Shown here: positions 13,807 through 22,503 of the stretch, piece after piece
Position numbering within the stretch: the first letter of the stretch is position 1
How the letters are laid out: each line of letters opens with the position of its first letter
IMG/VR virus record: IMGVR_UViG_3300010158_000061
Location: 1 to 64,000 of that record
Length of the DNA: 64,000 nucleotides
Origin: a virus
Strand: one strand, 5' to 3'
Made by a program: the position numbers and the translations under genes
The notes under the pieces: model-generated
Databases searched by the model: none
The model's input: only the letters and a program-made list of their open reading frames with translations
Told to the model about the DNA's origin: nothing

Positions 13807-16209
13807 TTAATCAGTTGTTAGACTGCGCCGCATAAACGCATAACTAGCCAACCAGGGCCACTCGTAACTTTTCTTGAGTGCCTCAAAGTCTCCACCAACC
13901 TCTTCATAATAATCCACAGCATCCGCCGCACCTTTTGAACTCCAATGCCCATTGGCAATAGTACCGGAGTCTTCCTTCAACCATGCATTTAGTCTATATT
14001 CATTTTCCACGTCAGGCAAACTTGCACGTAATTTAAGTGCTTCACGGAAAGCGGTTCGCCAGGCCATCCAAGGCGATTCAGCATACATGGCTGTGCCGCT
14101 GAAAATGGGTACAACTTCATGTGCTTGGTCTAGTGTAAAATCTAGTCCTGTACCTGTGTTCTCTCTCACCAATTGCCGATTGTAAGCGATCATGGCCTGA
14201 TGACCATATACCAAACCATTCACAGGATTACCAGCATGAAAAATATAGTGCTTGGCCTGTTGCATACGATCAGATTGCCATGACCAATCAAAATGTTGAT
14301 CAACTCGCAATTTAGCAAACACCGCAAAGAACCAAGGAGTTTCAGACATGTTGGCGGCTGCTTGGTATGCGGCCACACGACCATTCACGCCGGAACTTCG
14401 ATGTAATCTATTTGGTAAATTGTATGTTGCACTATTGAGGTGTGTAAAGTTACTGTCAGCATCACGTTCACCATTGTCAATGAACACAATATCCAGAGGC
14501 TGATCTTTCAGCACCCGATGTGTTTTGTCTATGTAGGCATAATCGTACAACTGTGTCTTGACGTAGGGGACAGCGGTCTTGGGTACAATTACACTAGTAG
14601 CACCTGAACTGAGAGGCACAACGGTCTTGACGTTTTCTCTCCATAACGGTACCGTTACCAAGTTGCCCGACACATAGTCAGTATTGGTAAACAGGGCCAA
14701 TGGTCCTGCCCAGTCCAGTGTGCGAACTGCTTCTGCTTGGCTATCAAAATCATGTCGAATAACAGGCACAGGACGTCGTGGCACACTGGTTGTGACAAAG
14801 TTTACATCATACCATTCCAACAAGGACTTGCGCTCTGCATATTCAGCAAAGGTGGGTACATGCATATAAAAAGTATCGCCAAATTTTTCTCCGTCACTAG
14901 CAAACACATGCAACATTGTAGCTTGCCATTGTTCAGGATGCCACGAAAAATCAAATTTGCTGTAATCACAAATACTGCTACACACCCAAACAAATTCGTG
15001 TTTGTCTAACAAGTTGTTTGCTAGACGTATCAGTGTATCTCTGTAGTTGTCAAAGTATCTAACACATTTTGTTGTGTTGGGTATTTGCCCAGCATTGCCA
15101 TCCAAATGATCAATTTCCACAATCACGGCTGATGTTGAATCAACTTTGATTTTTATTTGTTCGACATATTTTATTTCTGTAGCACCGGGCACAGTATATA
15201 CAGGTCCTCCGGTACGTTGCCATTGTGTACCAAACTGATAGATATATGGCGGCTCTGTGGCATCGGGGTGCCATGACCAGTCAAAACTAGTTGTATCAAC
15301 ACCATCTGGTATGCTCCAATTATTGTCAATACTGATCTTGACACATCGCGGCCGGTTTATATATTTTATTTCTGTAGCACCGGGCACAGTATATACAGGT
15401 CCTCCGGTACGTTGCCATTGTGTTCCGAATTGATACGTGTATGGTGGATCTCCTGGGTCGGGAACCCACGAATAATCTACACTGGCAGGATCAATAGTGT
15501 CAGGGATAACCCATCTGAAACGATCAGGTAATAGTTTAGCCGTTGGCCACCTCACATACTTGCGTTCTGTAGCACCGGGCACGTGATATTCTACCGTAGG
15601 CATTTTTTCCCCTGACCAATGCTGATTGCCGAACACATGGATGTAAGGAGAATCCCCTGGGTCAGGAACCCATGAATAGTCCCATTCACAATTTACCAGC
15701 ATGTGCCAACAATTGTTGTGCTGTGGTTGTAGTTTTGCTTGCGGTCTATCCATGTACTTGTGTTGTGTTGCACCTGCTACTGTGTATTCCACTGTGGGCA
15801 TTTTTTCTGCTGACCACCACTGATTACCAAACACATATATGTAAGGTGGATCATGCGGATGCGGTGCCCAAGAGTAATCAAAATCTATTCCATTTATTAA
15901 TGTATTAAAATTGTCTAGATTACATTTGTTAGGAATAACTTTTTTGTGAAAGTGATATTTGATCTCTCCAGATCGTGGCACAAGATATGTGCCCGAATAC
16001 TCATGATGTTGACTAGGCCAAGTATGCGTGTACTCGCTTTGCCACGGCACAGGTTGAAAATCCCAGTTGAATGTGCTATAATCACATAAGTATGTGATAC
16101 ACCAAAAATACCTTGTACGGCATAATTTTTGTGCATGCTCAATACTATCCGCCGCACGTTCATGTGCAAATTGGTTAGGTTTAATTCCCAAATAGAAAAC
16201 GTCAAACAT
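13807..16209 (-). CDS. Repeat-rich protein with a glycosyltransferase-like (GT-A) C-terminal region
   Basis: The 800-residue protein has at least six diverged repeats built on WDYSWVPDPGDPPYIYVFG...PTVEYTVPGATEIKY. They lie at about residues 45-93, 108-160, 174-228, 244-295, 307-358 and 417-466. The last part (about 570-740) has the order LDIVFIDNG, then FFAVFAKLRVD, FDWSWQ, NGLVYG and WRTAFREALKL. It aligns by eye with the 307-residue protein at 37477-38400, which has a DGDNMPD site like a GT-A transferase. The repeats therefore look like partial copies of the transferase fold. Two repeats share 63 identical bases. Its start codon overlaps the divergent gene at 16208. Confidence 0.65.
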   Translation of the reverse strand: MFDVFYLGIKPNQFAHERAADSIEHAQKLCRTRYFWCITYLCDYSTFNWDFQPVPWQSEYTHTWPSQHHEYSGTYLVPRSGEIKYHFHKKVIPNKCNLDNFNTLINGIDFDYSWAPHPHDPPYIYVFGNQWWSAEKMPTVEYTVAGATQHKYMDRPQAKLQPQHNNCWHMLVNCEWDYSWVPDPGDSPYIHVFGNQHWSGEKMPTVEYHVPGATERKYVRWPTAKLLPDRFRWVIPDTIDPASVDYSWVPDPGDPPYTYQFGTQWQRTGGPVYTVPGATEIKYINRPRCVKISIDNNWSIPDGVDTTSFDWSWHPDATEPPYIYQFGTQWQRTGGPVYTVPGATEIKYVEQIKIKVDSTSAVIVEIDHLDGNAGQIPNTTKCVRYFDNYRDTLIRLANNLLDKHEFVWVCSSICDYSKFDFSWHPEQWQATMLHVFASDGEKFGDTFYMHVPTFAEYAERKSLLEWYDVNFVTTSVPRRPVPVIRHDFDSQAEAVRTLDWAGPLALFTNTDYVSGNLVTVPLWRENVKTVVPLSSGATSVIVPKTAVPYVKTQLYDYAYIDKTHRVLKDQPLDIVFIDNGERDADSNFTHLNSATYNLPNRLHRSSGVNGRVAAYQAAANMSETPWFFAVFAKLRVDQHFDWSWQSDRMQQAKHYIFHAGNPVNGLVYGHQAMIAYNRQLVRENTGTGLDFTLDQAHEVVPIFSGTAMYAESPWMAWRTAFREALKLRASLPDVENEYRLNAWLKEDSGTIANGHWSSKGAADAVDYYEEVGGDFEALKKSYEWPWLASYAFMRRSLTTD
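15166..15423. repeat. Two identical 63-bp direct repeats, 195 bp apart
   Basis: Positions 15166-15228 and 15361-15423 are identical. The offset of 195 bp is 65 codons, so they are in frame and encode the same protein repeat (TGGPVYTVPGATEIKY and its flanks) in the 800-residue protein. Their identity points to a recent duplication or gene conversion. Confidence 0.9.
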
Positions 16210-17323
16210 GATTAGAATAGATGAAATTTATAACAACACATTCTGGCCTTGGATTAGAAAAAATATTCCTGGTTTCCGAATTCTTGCTTGTGATCCGTTT
16301 GGCCGGAGTGATCCGGATAGCGTAATTACATATGGTAGAGATGATGCGCATGAACACAATTATATATTCTTTTTTGACCAAGAGCCAATTCATTTGAACA
16401 TACACATGGCTACTTTTGATCGTGTTAGGGAATATACATATGATATTACCCATCGGCATTATCCTAAACTTAGAGGATTTGGAGCAATATGTACTAGTGA
16501 AAAAAATAGTGATAATGTAGATTAATTATGGTCGGAAGATAATTGGAAAAATTATTATTATTTCTTCCATGGTTGGGCTGCACTGGATTGGTATCGTGGT
16601 TATGATAGAACATTTTTGATACCACCACTTAATCAACGCAAAATAACTAGAACTTTTATTGCACCTAATCGTATTGTTGCGGGTGAGCGAAGACATCGAT
16701 TAGAAATGTTGTATCATATATTTAAAAATCGCATGCTTGACAATCACATCAGTTGCCCTGTTATATGTCCTGCGGAAAACATAAGTATCTACGATGCTGT
16801 AAAACCTTTAATATCCAAGTATCCTGACATAGAATCTGTGTTTGCTGAACAACAGTTGCCAATCAACTTTGCAGGCGAAACTGATCATCCCATGCACTCG
16901 TGTTGGTTGAGCTTGTTTAATGAGTCTGCAGAAAGTTTATTGTACTTGATTACCGAAACTGTGTACACAGGACGTAGACATCACTTGACAGAAAAAACAT
17001 TCAAGCCCATAGCACTAGGAATGCCGTTTGTGATTGTAGGAACTCGTGGCAGTTTAGAATATTTGCGTAGTTATGGCTTCCGCACATTTGAAGGCATATG
17101 GGATGAGAGTTACGACCTTGAGCAAGATGAAGTGCGTATCAAACGCATTGCCAGTTTATTGCGTAGTCTAGATGAATTGCCAGTTGAGGCCAAACAAGAC
17201 CTGTTTAATCAAGCACAAGAAGTCATAAAGCACAACTGGAATCATTTTTATAACGGCGGGTTTGAAGCCGTGCTGTGGATGGAACTACAGGAGATGTTGA
17301 ATGGAATTGAATCTAATCAGTGA
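16208..17323 (+). pseudogene. Glycosyltransferase-like gene (TEKTFK family) interrupted by one in-frame stop
   Basis: Two open pieces, 16208-16525 (105 residues) and 16526-17323, lie in the same frame and are separated only by TAA at 16523-16525. The second piece continues with readable protein (WKNYYYFFHGWAALDWYRGY) before any start codon. It ends in the family block LITETVYTGRRHHLTEKTFKPI, GMPFVIVGTRGSL and GIWDESYDLE shared with 17301 and 34323. A full gene would give about 370 residues, close to its paralogues. It is probably a nonsense mutation or an assembly error; a rare readthrough or recoding event is less likely. A TTG at 16616 could restart a 235-residue C-terminal fragment. The start overlaps the divergent gene's start. 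Confidence 0.75.
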
Positions 17324-18485
17324 TCGTGTGGTACAAGGTAAGTTGTATCCTGCAGGTGCCACGTGGAACGCTATTCCCTACACACAAGGCTGGCGGGAGT
17401 TTGAACGTCATTGGCCGAATACTGTGCCGTTAAGGCTACAAGAATACTGCGAACATCATGGCGGTAGAATAAACATTCAACGCATCAACACTTACCTGCC
17501 CAACAACACCTACTATGCTGTGGGCATAGGATTTTTTAACTTTGATGTAGATTACTTTGATTTAATTCCCGATGAAATACTCACACAAGTGTGGATGCGT
17601 AGTATACGTGTGTTGTTTTACTATCATGAAGGTGATAATCCTGCTCGTATCAAACAGCGACTAGATGAACTTGTGGTACATCATGATCTAGCCGCTGATA
17701 GTTATGTGTTTGTGAGTGGTAATACTGCCGCTAAAAACATTCCAGGATTTTTTTATTTTCCTGACTTTGAGCTATGGTACTATCAACGCAATCGACACGA
17801 AACTGCATTGCCTGTACACACACAACCAAGGTCTCGAGACTTTACTGCATTGGTACGACTACACAAAAGTTGGCGTGCCACTATAATAGCTGATTTATTT
17901 CGCAACAATCTATTGCTCAACAGTTACTGGAGTTATTGTGAACGTCCTGAAAAAATAGAATTGCATGCTGATAATCCTATAGAAATAGATACCATTGGCA
18001 TGCACATGGAAACTGTGAAGTTTTTAACTTATGGACCTTACTTGAGTGACACCCTTGACAATGCACAACGTAACGATCATTCACAAACCGAAAGCAAATA
18101 CCACACTGACAGTTATTGCAACATTGTGATAGAAACACACTGGGATGCCGATCAATCAGGTGGTTCATTCCTAACAGAAAAAACATTCAAGCCTATCAAA
18201 CACGGGCAAATGTTTTTTGTAGCAGGCTGTGCTGGCAGTTTACAAACCTTAAGAGAACTTGGATATTGTGTGTTTGATGGCATACTAGACAACAGTTACG
18301 ATCTCGAAACTGACAATACTCAAAGATGGATTCGATTGAAGTCGGCTATCGCACAAGCCTCCACTGACTTGCCTGCGCTGTTTGAACGTGCAACAGCAGA
18401 CATAGAACACAACCAACGGTTATTTCTTGCCGCCAAGACAGACCGCTTAAATATCCTACTCGAGCAGTTAAATGAACCCTATTAA
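17301..18485 (+). CDS. Glycosyltransferase-like protein, TEKTFK family
   Basis: The 394-residue protein has an N-terminal half with IRVLFYYHEGD and VSGNTAAKNIPGF, a middle RLHKSWRATIIADLF, and the C-terminal block GGSFLTEKTFKPI, AGCAGSLQTL and GILDNSYDLE. The same order of parts is seen in the genes at 6704, 16208 and 34323, which makes it a paralogue. The LTEK block resembles the donor-binding TEK motif of fucosyltransferase-like enzymes. It overlaps the broken paralogue upstream by 23 bp and the amidinotransferase downstream by 14 bp. The acceptor is unknown. Confidence 0.72.
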   Translation: MELNLISDRVVQGKLYPAGATWNAIPYTQGWREFERHWPNTVPLRLQEYCEHHGGRINIQRINTYLPNNTYYAVGIGFFNFDVDYFDLIPDEILTQVWMRSIRVLFYYHEGDNPARIKQRLDELVVHHDLAADSYVFVSGNTAAKNIPGFFYFPDFELWYYQRNRHETALPVHTQPRSRDFTALVRLHKSWRATIIADLFRNNLLLNSYWSYCERPEKIELHADNPIEIDTIGMHMETVKFLTYGPYLSDTLDNAQRNDHSQTESKYHTDSYCNIVIETHWDADQSGGSFLTEKTFKPIKHGQMFFVAGCAGSLQTLRELGYCVFDGILDNSYDLETDNTQRWIRLKSAIAQASTDLPALFERATADIEHNQRLFLAAKTDRLNILLEQLNEPY

Positions 18486-19509
18486 TTCTTATACCAGTTG
18501 GCAACCACTTGACGAAGTCATAGTCGGCCGTGCGTACAGTCCTGATTACTTTGACTTCATAGAAAACGCACAAGTGCGCAATCAGCTTCAGCAAATTCTT
18601 GCTGAGACTGAAGAAGACCTTGCTAACTTACAGAATACAATAGAAAAGTTTGGTGCTCGAGTACGTCGTCCTGCCTTGCCCAACCGTGACAAATTTATTA
18701 AAGAACAAATGTGTGGTCATGGTGCACCGCTTCCTCCTCTTACTCCAAGAGATTGGCAAATTACACTTGGTGACAAATTATTGCGAGTATTAGCAATACA
18801 AGAACTTGATGGCTTGTGCCAAGAATACGAGTCACAAGGTGGTGTCGTTGTTAATCCACATGGTCCCACAGGTTGGGATGAAAACTGTATCCTTAACCAA
18901 GCGTCAGCAAGTTGTATTGTGCGTGTGGGTCGTGATGTATTCTTTGACAACTCAGACTTTTTACGTCCAGATCAAACAGCATGGATTGTAAACAATGTAT
19001 TAGGCTCTGAATATCGTGTGCATGAAGCCGTCACTGATGGCCATGGCGATGCTGTGTTTGCCATACTCAAACCCGGTGTTATCCTATCAAGCAAACATGA
19101 TGTTAACTTGGACCTAGCAAAAGACTTTCCTGGATGGGACGTATGCAAGATATGGGATTCAAGTATCTGGGCTGCTATGGAGGTTGGCAAATTCAAGTAT
19201 GAACAATCACCAGGTGCTTGGTATGTGCAAGGGCAAACACCTACCGCAGAGTTTACAGAGTTTGTAAACACATACCTAACCAAGTGGACTGGCTTTGTTG
19301 CTGAAACTGTGTTTGATGTCAACTGCCTTGTACTAGACGAATCACACGTTATCTTTTCAGCATTCAACAAGGAAGTGTTTGACTATTGCCGTAAACACAA
19401 AATAGAGCCTATCATTAGCGAACTGCGTCACAGTTACTTCTGGGACGGTGGCATCTCATGTTGCACACAAGACATCCGCCGTCGTGGTGGATTAGAAACA
19501 TATCTATAA
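18472..19509 (+). CDS. Glycine amidinotransferase-like enzyme
   Basis: The 345-residue protein fits the amidinotransferase family (AGAT and StrB type). Evidence is the start LDEVIVGRAYSP, the GHGDAVFAILKPGVILSS block that matches the HxDAxFxxxxPGxxLS region of AGAT with its catalytic histidine, and the C-terminal GGISCCTQDIRRRGG, which matches the GGFHCWT catalytic-cysteine loop. The usual histidine before the cysteine is a serine here (C330 or C331 is the nucleophile). Such enzymes move an amidino group from arginine to an amine, making guanidino compounds such as those in streptomycin. An amino sugar made by the upstream aminotransferase is a logical but unproven acceptor. Confidence 0.85.
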   Translation: MNPINSYTSWQPLDEVIVGRAYSPDYFDFIENAQVRNQLQQILAETEEDLANLQNTIEKFGARVRRPALPNRDKFIKEQMCGHGAPLPPLTPRDWQITLGDKLLRVLAIQELDGLCQEYESQGGVVVNPHGPTGWDENCILNQASASCIVRVGRDVFFDNSDFLRPDQTAWIVNNVLGSEYRVHEAVTDGHGDAVFAILKPGVILSSKHDVNLDLAKDFPGWDVCKIWDSSIWAAMEVGKFKYEQSPGAWYVQGQTPTAEFTEFVNTYLTKWTGFVAETVFDVNCLVLDESHVIFSAFNKEVFDYCRKHKIEPIISELRHSYFWDGGISCCTQDIRRRGGLETYL

Positions 19510-19616
19510 TGCTGTATAAATTTAGTGTTGAGGGTAAACTACTTGTATGCAATAATAACTGTGGTCCAAAAACGTTAACAACAAAATCCAAAATTGCTTC
19601 TTCAAGGGCCACATGA
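19509..19616 (+). CDS. Possible 35-residue peptide between amidinotransferase and radical SAM genes
   Basis: The ATG at 19509 overlaps the upstream stop as TAATG, and the TGA at 19614-19616 overlaps the next start as ATGA. The peptide has a CNNNCG motif and a basic, Thr/Ser-rich C-terminal half. No ribosome site is visible, so expression would need coupling. It could be a substrate peptide for a radical SAM enzyme, or just a chance ORF in a 104-bp gap. Confidence 0.35.
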   Translation: MLYKFSVEGKLLVCNNNCGPKTLTTKSKIASSRAT

Positions 19617-20635
19617 CATCGCTTGTTATTCCAATTGCCAATCAACACAGTTACACACAAATACCACGCAATCAAGACTTAAAACTTAAGATTGACAATA
19701 GTTGCAATTGGCCCAGCCGAACTCTAGTGATCGATCATGCTGGTAATTGCTTTGTGTGTCAATGCGAAGCATGGTTACCCGTCAGTGTTGGTCGGATAAC
19801 CGACTTTGATTCATTAAAAGCAGTTTGGCAATCTCCTACAGCGCAATACCTACAACAAGATATCAACGACAAGAAGTTTACACATTGTGCAGTAGATCGT
19901 TGCGGTATAATACACAACAACAATATACTAGACGAATATACTATCTATATCAACATTGATCCCAGTTGCAATTTAGCCTGCCCAAGTTGTCGCAAAGACA
20001 GTATAATGATTGCAGATGGTGAATTATATGAACGTAGACTTACGGAAGTTAAACATGTGGTTGCGTTGTTAGAAAAGTTTGATCAGCCCATACGCATCGT
20101 CATGAGTGGCAATGGTGATCCATTGGCAAGTGCTATCATGAGACCATTAATAAAGCAATTTCGTCCTAGCCCCAATCAACGCATTAGATTATTTACCAAC
20201 GGATTGTTATTGGAAAAACAACTTGCGGATAGTACTGTATTAAACAGCATAGATCAGTTTATGTTGAGCATTGATGCAGGCAGTGAGCAGGTGTATGAAA
20301 ACGTTCGCAGACCCGGACGGTTTGATGTGTTGATGCGTAATTTACAATGGCTCAAACCACTAGGTCGCAATGTGTCATTGAACTTTGTGCTACAACAGGC
20401 CAATTGGTCCGATCTAGAAAACTTTCTGAGGCTGGCCGAACAATTTGGTTACTGGCCAAACATCACTCGACTGGAAGATTGGGGCACGTGGGCAGAGTTT
20501 GCAGATCAGGATGTGATAGGCAATTCTGAACATCCAGACCATTTGTTTGCTGTACAAGAACTGCGTAGAGTTCATGCCATGTATCCTAAAGCGGGCTGGG
20601 GTTCAAGCCTGCCACTTGATTTTGCTAGGGTTTAG
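19613..20635 (+). CDS. Radical SAM protein with N-terminal twitch-like domain
   Basis: The 340-residue protein has the [4Fe-4S] motif CNLACPSC (residues 119-126), which binds SAM and starts 5'-deoxyadenosyl radical chemistry, followed by MSGNGDPL in place of the usual GGEP and by LSIDAG. Upstream is a cysteine-rich region (C31, C46, C49, C51, C92, C97) that looks like a twitch/SPASM iron-sulfur domain placed before the radical SAM barrel. AAGGG lies just before the start. It is the only plus-strand member of the ten in this window and the most diverged. It overlaps the convergent sulfotransferase-like gene by 11 bp. The substrate is unknown. Confidence 0.85.
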   Translation: MTSLVIPIANQHSYTQIPRNQDLKLKIDNSCNWPSRTLVIDHAGNCFVCQCEAWLPVSVGRITDFDSLKAVWQSPTAQYLQQDINDKKFTHCAVDRCGIIHNNNILDEYTIYINIDPSCNLACPSCRKDSIMIADGELYERRLTEVKHVVALLEKFDQPIRIVMSGNGDPLASAIMRPLIKQFRPSPNQRIRLFTNGLLLEKQLADSTVLNSIDQFMLSIDAGSEQVYENVRRPGRFDVLMRNLQWLKPLGRNVSLNFVLQQANWSDLENFLRLAEQFGYWPNITRLEDWGTWAEFADQDVIGNSEHPDHLFAVQELRRVHAMYPKAGWGSSLPLDFARV

Positions 20636-21230
20636 GGTCGCCTGGACGATGCCAAGTTGGTTGGATGTGCAGGTGTTTTTGATACAATTTTATATCCTGG
20701 CCTAGGAAGTTTTTTGTCAAATATCTGATCAGCATTGGGTGTTGTAGTTTAAGATCATCTAATTGTATTCTCATTGCCTTTTTATCTTCGCCTGCTGTCC
20801 ATAGTCGCGGTATATCTTGTGTGATTTGAACTCCGTGCGCATTTAAAAAATTTTTTACTAGTTGTTCATATTTGTAATAGCTTTGATCTATAATAAAAAA
20901 AGTAGTTCGATCTAGTACGTTGGCAGGAATCATTTGACTAACACTATAACTGTGTTCGTCAAACACTGCACTGACAAACAACTTGTTAACACCAGGATTG
21001 TCAAGCAATTCTCGTTGATCAGTTCTACACAGATATTCTACCACTCCCATGGTATGTCGTGCTTGGGGGTCGCGCAACAATCCAAAAAACTTTAATTGTG
21101 TAAGGTCTACAGTGGGTCTGAATAGATCTTCTTTGATCCATCCTAGATTGTCAAATACATGCTGCCAAGTGGTGCAGGCGTTTTTGGCAATAGATATCCA
21201 AGCAAGACGGTTGTTGTGATGAAAGTACAT
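20625..21230 (-). CDS. Sulfotransferase-like protein (201 aa)
   Basis: The N-terminal AWISIAKNACTTWQHVF (about residues 10-26) fits the PAPS 5'-phosphate loop of Golgi-type sulfotransferases, with lysine and TT. GLLRDPQARHTMGVVEYL (about 50-67) fits the 3'-phosphate site with its RDP and later glycine. Such enzymes place sulfate from PAPS on sugar hydroxyls. It is the last gene of the minus-strand run and lies 1 bp after a radical SAM gene. PAPS would have to come from the host. A related P-loop transferase with another donor cannot be excluded. Confidence 0.7.
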   Translation of the reverse strand: MYFHHNNRLAWISIAKNACTTWQHVFDNLGWIKEDLFRPTVDLTQLKFFGLLRDPQARHTMGVVEYLCRTDQRELLDNPGVNKLFVSAVFDEHSYSVSQMIPANVLDRTTFFIIDQSYYKYEQLVKNFLNAHGVQITQDIPRLWTAGEDKKAMRIQLDDLKLQHPMLIRYLTKNFLGQDIKLYQKHLHIQPTWHRPGDPKP

Positions 21231-21231
21231 G

Positions 21232-22503
21232 TTATTTCCACTCCTGATTTAACCAAGGAAACAGTGAGCGCCAGTCGGTTCCCCTGCGTCGATCTATTTC
21301 AGTCAAATAAACTTTTAAATCATCAATGCGTGTCTGATTTCGAGGTCCAGATTGTATCTGTTTTATAATTCCTTGCATGTGCTCTATTGCACTTAGTTCC
21401 GAAGGTTTAGTTGCAGGCATTGCGGCTATAATACGTTCAAAATCTTCATTAAAAACTCCTGCTCCGAAAATATCTGGAACCATTTCGGGAGGAGTCATAA
21501 CACTCATAAAACTAAAATTAATATCATTCCGATGATTACGTAGACCATTCCAAATTTTAATTCGCTCTATTAGTTCTGGTAATGTTTTAATTGTTAGTGC
21601 AGAAATAGCAGTATTAACACACATCACAATCCAGTTTTTGTCTAGTAAATATTCCCAATTTTCTTGCCACTCTTCTAAGTCCAATCCCCATCGCACGTAT
21701 TCTTGTTGCGGTCCCCATGCATCTATTGACCCTGTAATTTGCAAACGTTTTAATGCACCATTCTCAACCATTGTGCCAAATCGATCTATGTATTGACGAA
21801 ACTTTTTAGGGGGAACTTTGAGGTTGGTAATAATATTAAATGTCAACTCGGGATTAGGATGTGCTTCCCAAAAGTCTATACTGATGTCAAACTCCTTTTG
21901 AAAGAACGGCTCTCCTCCTAGTATTTGATAATATCGTATGTGTTTGTATCGATCTTTTTCTTCAAGGTATTTCCAAAAATCTGCCAGCATACGATCATAG
22001 TTGGGATTCCATGTTTGATTGTGCCCAAAATTTACATTACCTTTTTTAAACACACCAAATCTCTTGTTTTCTTCTTCCCATTTACTTGAAAAATGGCTGC
22101 CACAATACAAACATGCCATGTTACAAGTGTTATTAAAATAAACTTCTAGTATAGTTGGTACAACTTCCACTGCATCTGGATCAACCAACAACTCTATAGG
22201 AGTACGATCTTTTTCATGTCCAGCATGCAGTTGATACTGACGATCACTCATGCCACCAGCAGTTTCAATTTTTTCACAGTACTGACATCCACCTTGTGGC
22301 CACTCACTATTTTTCATCATTTCACGTGCGGCTATTTTGTTGGGAAGATTATGAAAACTTGCAAAATTATCCACAGGAATTTTTGCTTGATCTGTTCGAT
22401 GACAACTACTACTGGTGCCTTGTCCAAGATAAACTGTGCTCCATGCCCATTTTAATAAACATGCTGTGTCGGATTTGATTGGGAATACTCTATTCATGAA
22501 CAA
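21232..22503 (-). CDS. Radical SAM protein with N-terminal twitch-like domain, CH-type
   Basis: The 423-residue protein has N-terminal cysteines C15 (in CLLKW), C34 (followed by H35) and the pair C73/C76, a twitch-like arrangement, and then CNMACLYC (127-134) and a GGEP motif of the radical SAM barrel. The C-terminus carries DRRRGTDWRSLFPWL, a tail shared with the other CH-type members here. It overlaps the carbamoyltransferase by 10 bp and is one of ten related enzymes. It probably carries at least two iron-sulfur clusters. The substrate is unknown. Confidence 0.88.
   Translation of the reverse strand: MFMNRVFPIKSDTACLLKWAWSTVYLGQGTSSSCHRTDQAKIPVDNFASFHNLPNKIAAREMMKNSEWPQGGCQYCEKIETAGGMSDRQYQLHAGHEKDRTPIELLVDPDAVEVVPTILEVYFNNTCNMACLYCGSHFSSKWEEENKRFGVFKKGNVNFGHNQTWNPNYDRMLADFWKYLEEKDRYKHIRYYQILGGEPFFQKEFDISIDFWEAHPNPELTFNIITNLKVPPKKFRQYIDRFGTMVENGALKRLQITGSIDAWGPQQEYVRWGLDLEEWQENWEYLLDKNWIVMCVNTAISALTIKTLPELIERIKIWNGLRNHRNDINFSFMSVMTPPEMVPDIFGAGVFNEDFERIIAAMPATKPSELSAIEHMQGIIKQIQSGPRNQTRIDDLKVYLTEIDRRRGTDWRSLFPWLNQEWK

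Noticed and set aside
15672-15908. Plus-strand ORF with a signal-peptide-like hydrophobic start
   Set aside because: It is the antisense of the repeat region in the 800-residue gene. Its hydrophobicity comes from the mirrored codons.
16523-16525. Alternative genetic code (TAA read as an amino acid)
   Set aside because: TAA ends many other well-supported genes in this window, including the gp6-like gene, so one in-frame TAA is better explained as a mutation or an error.
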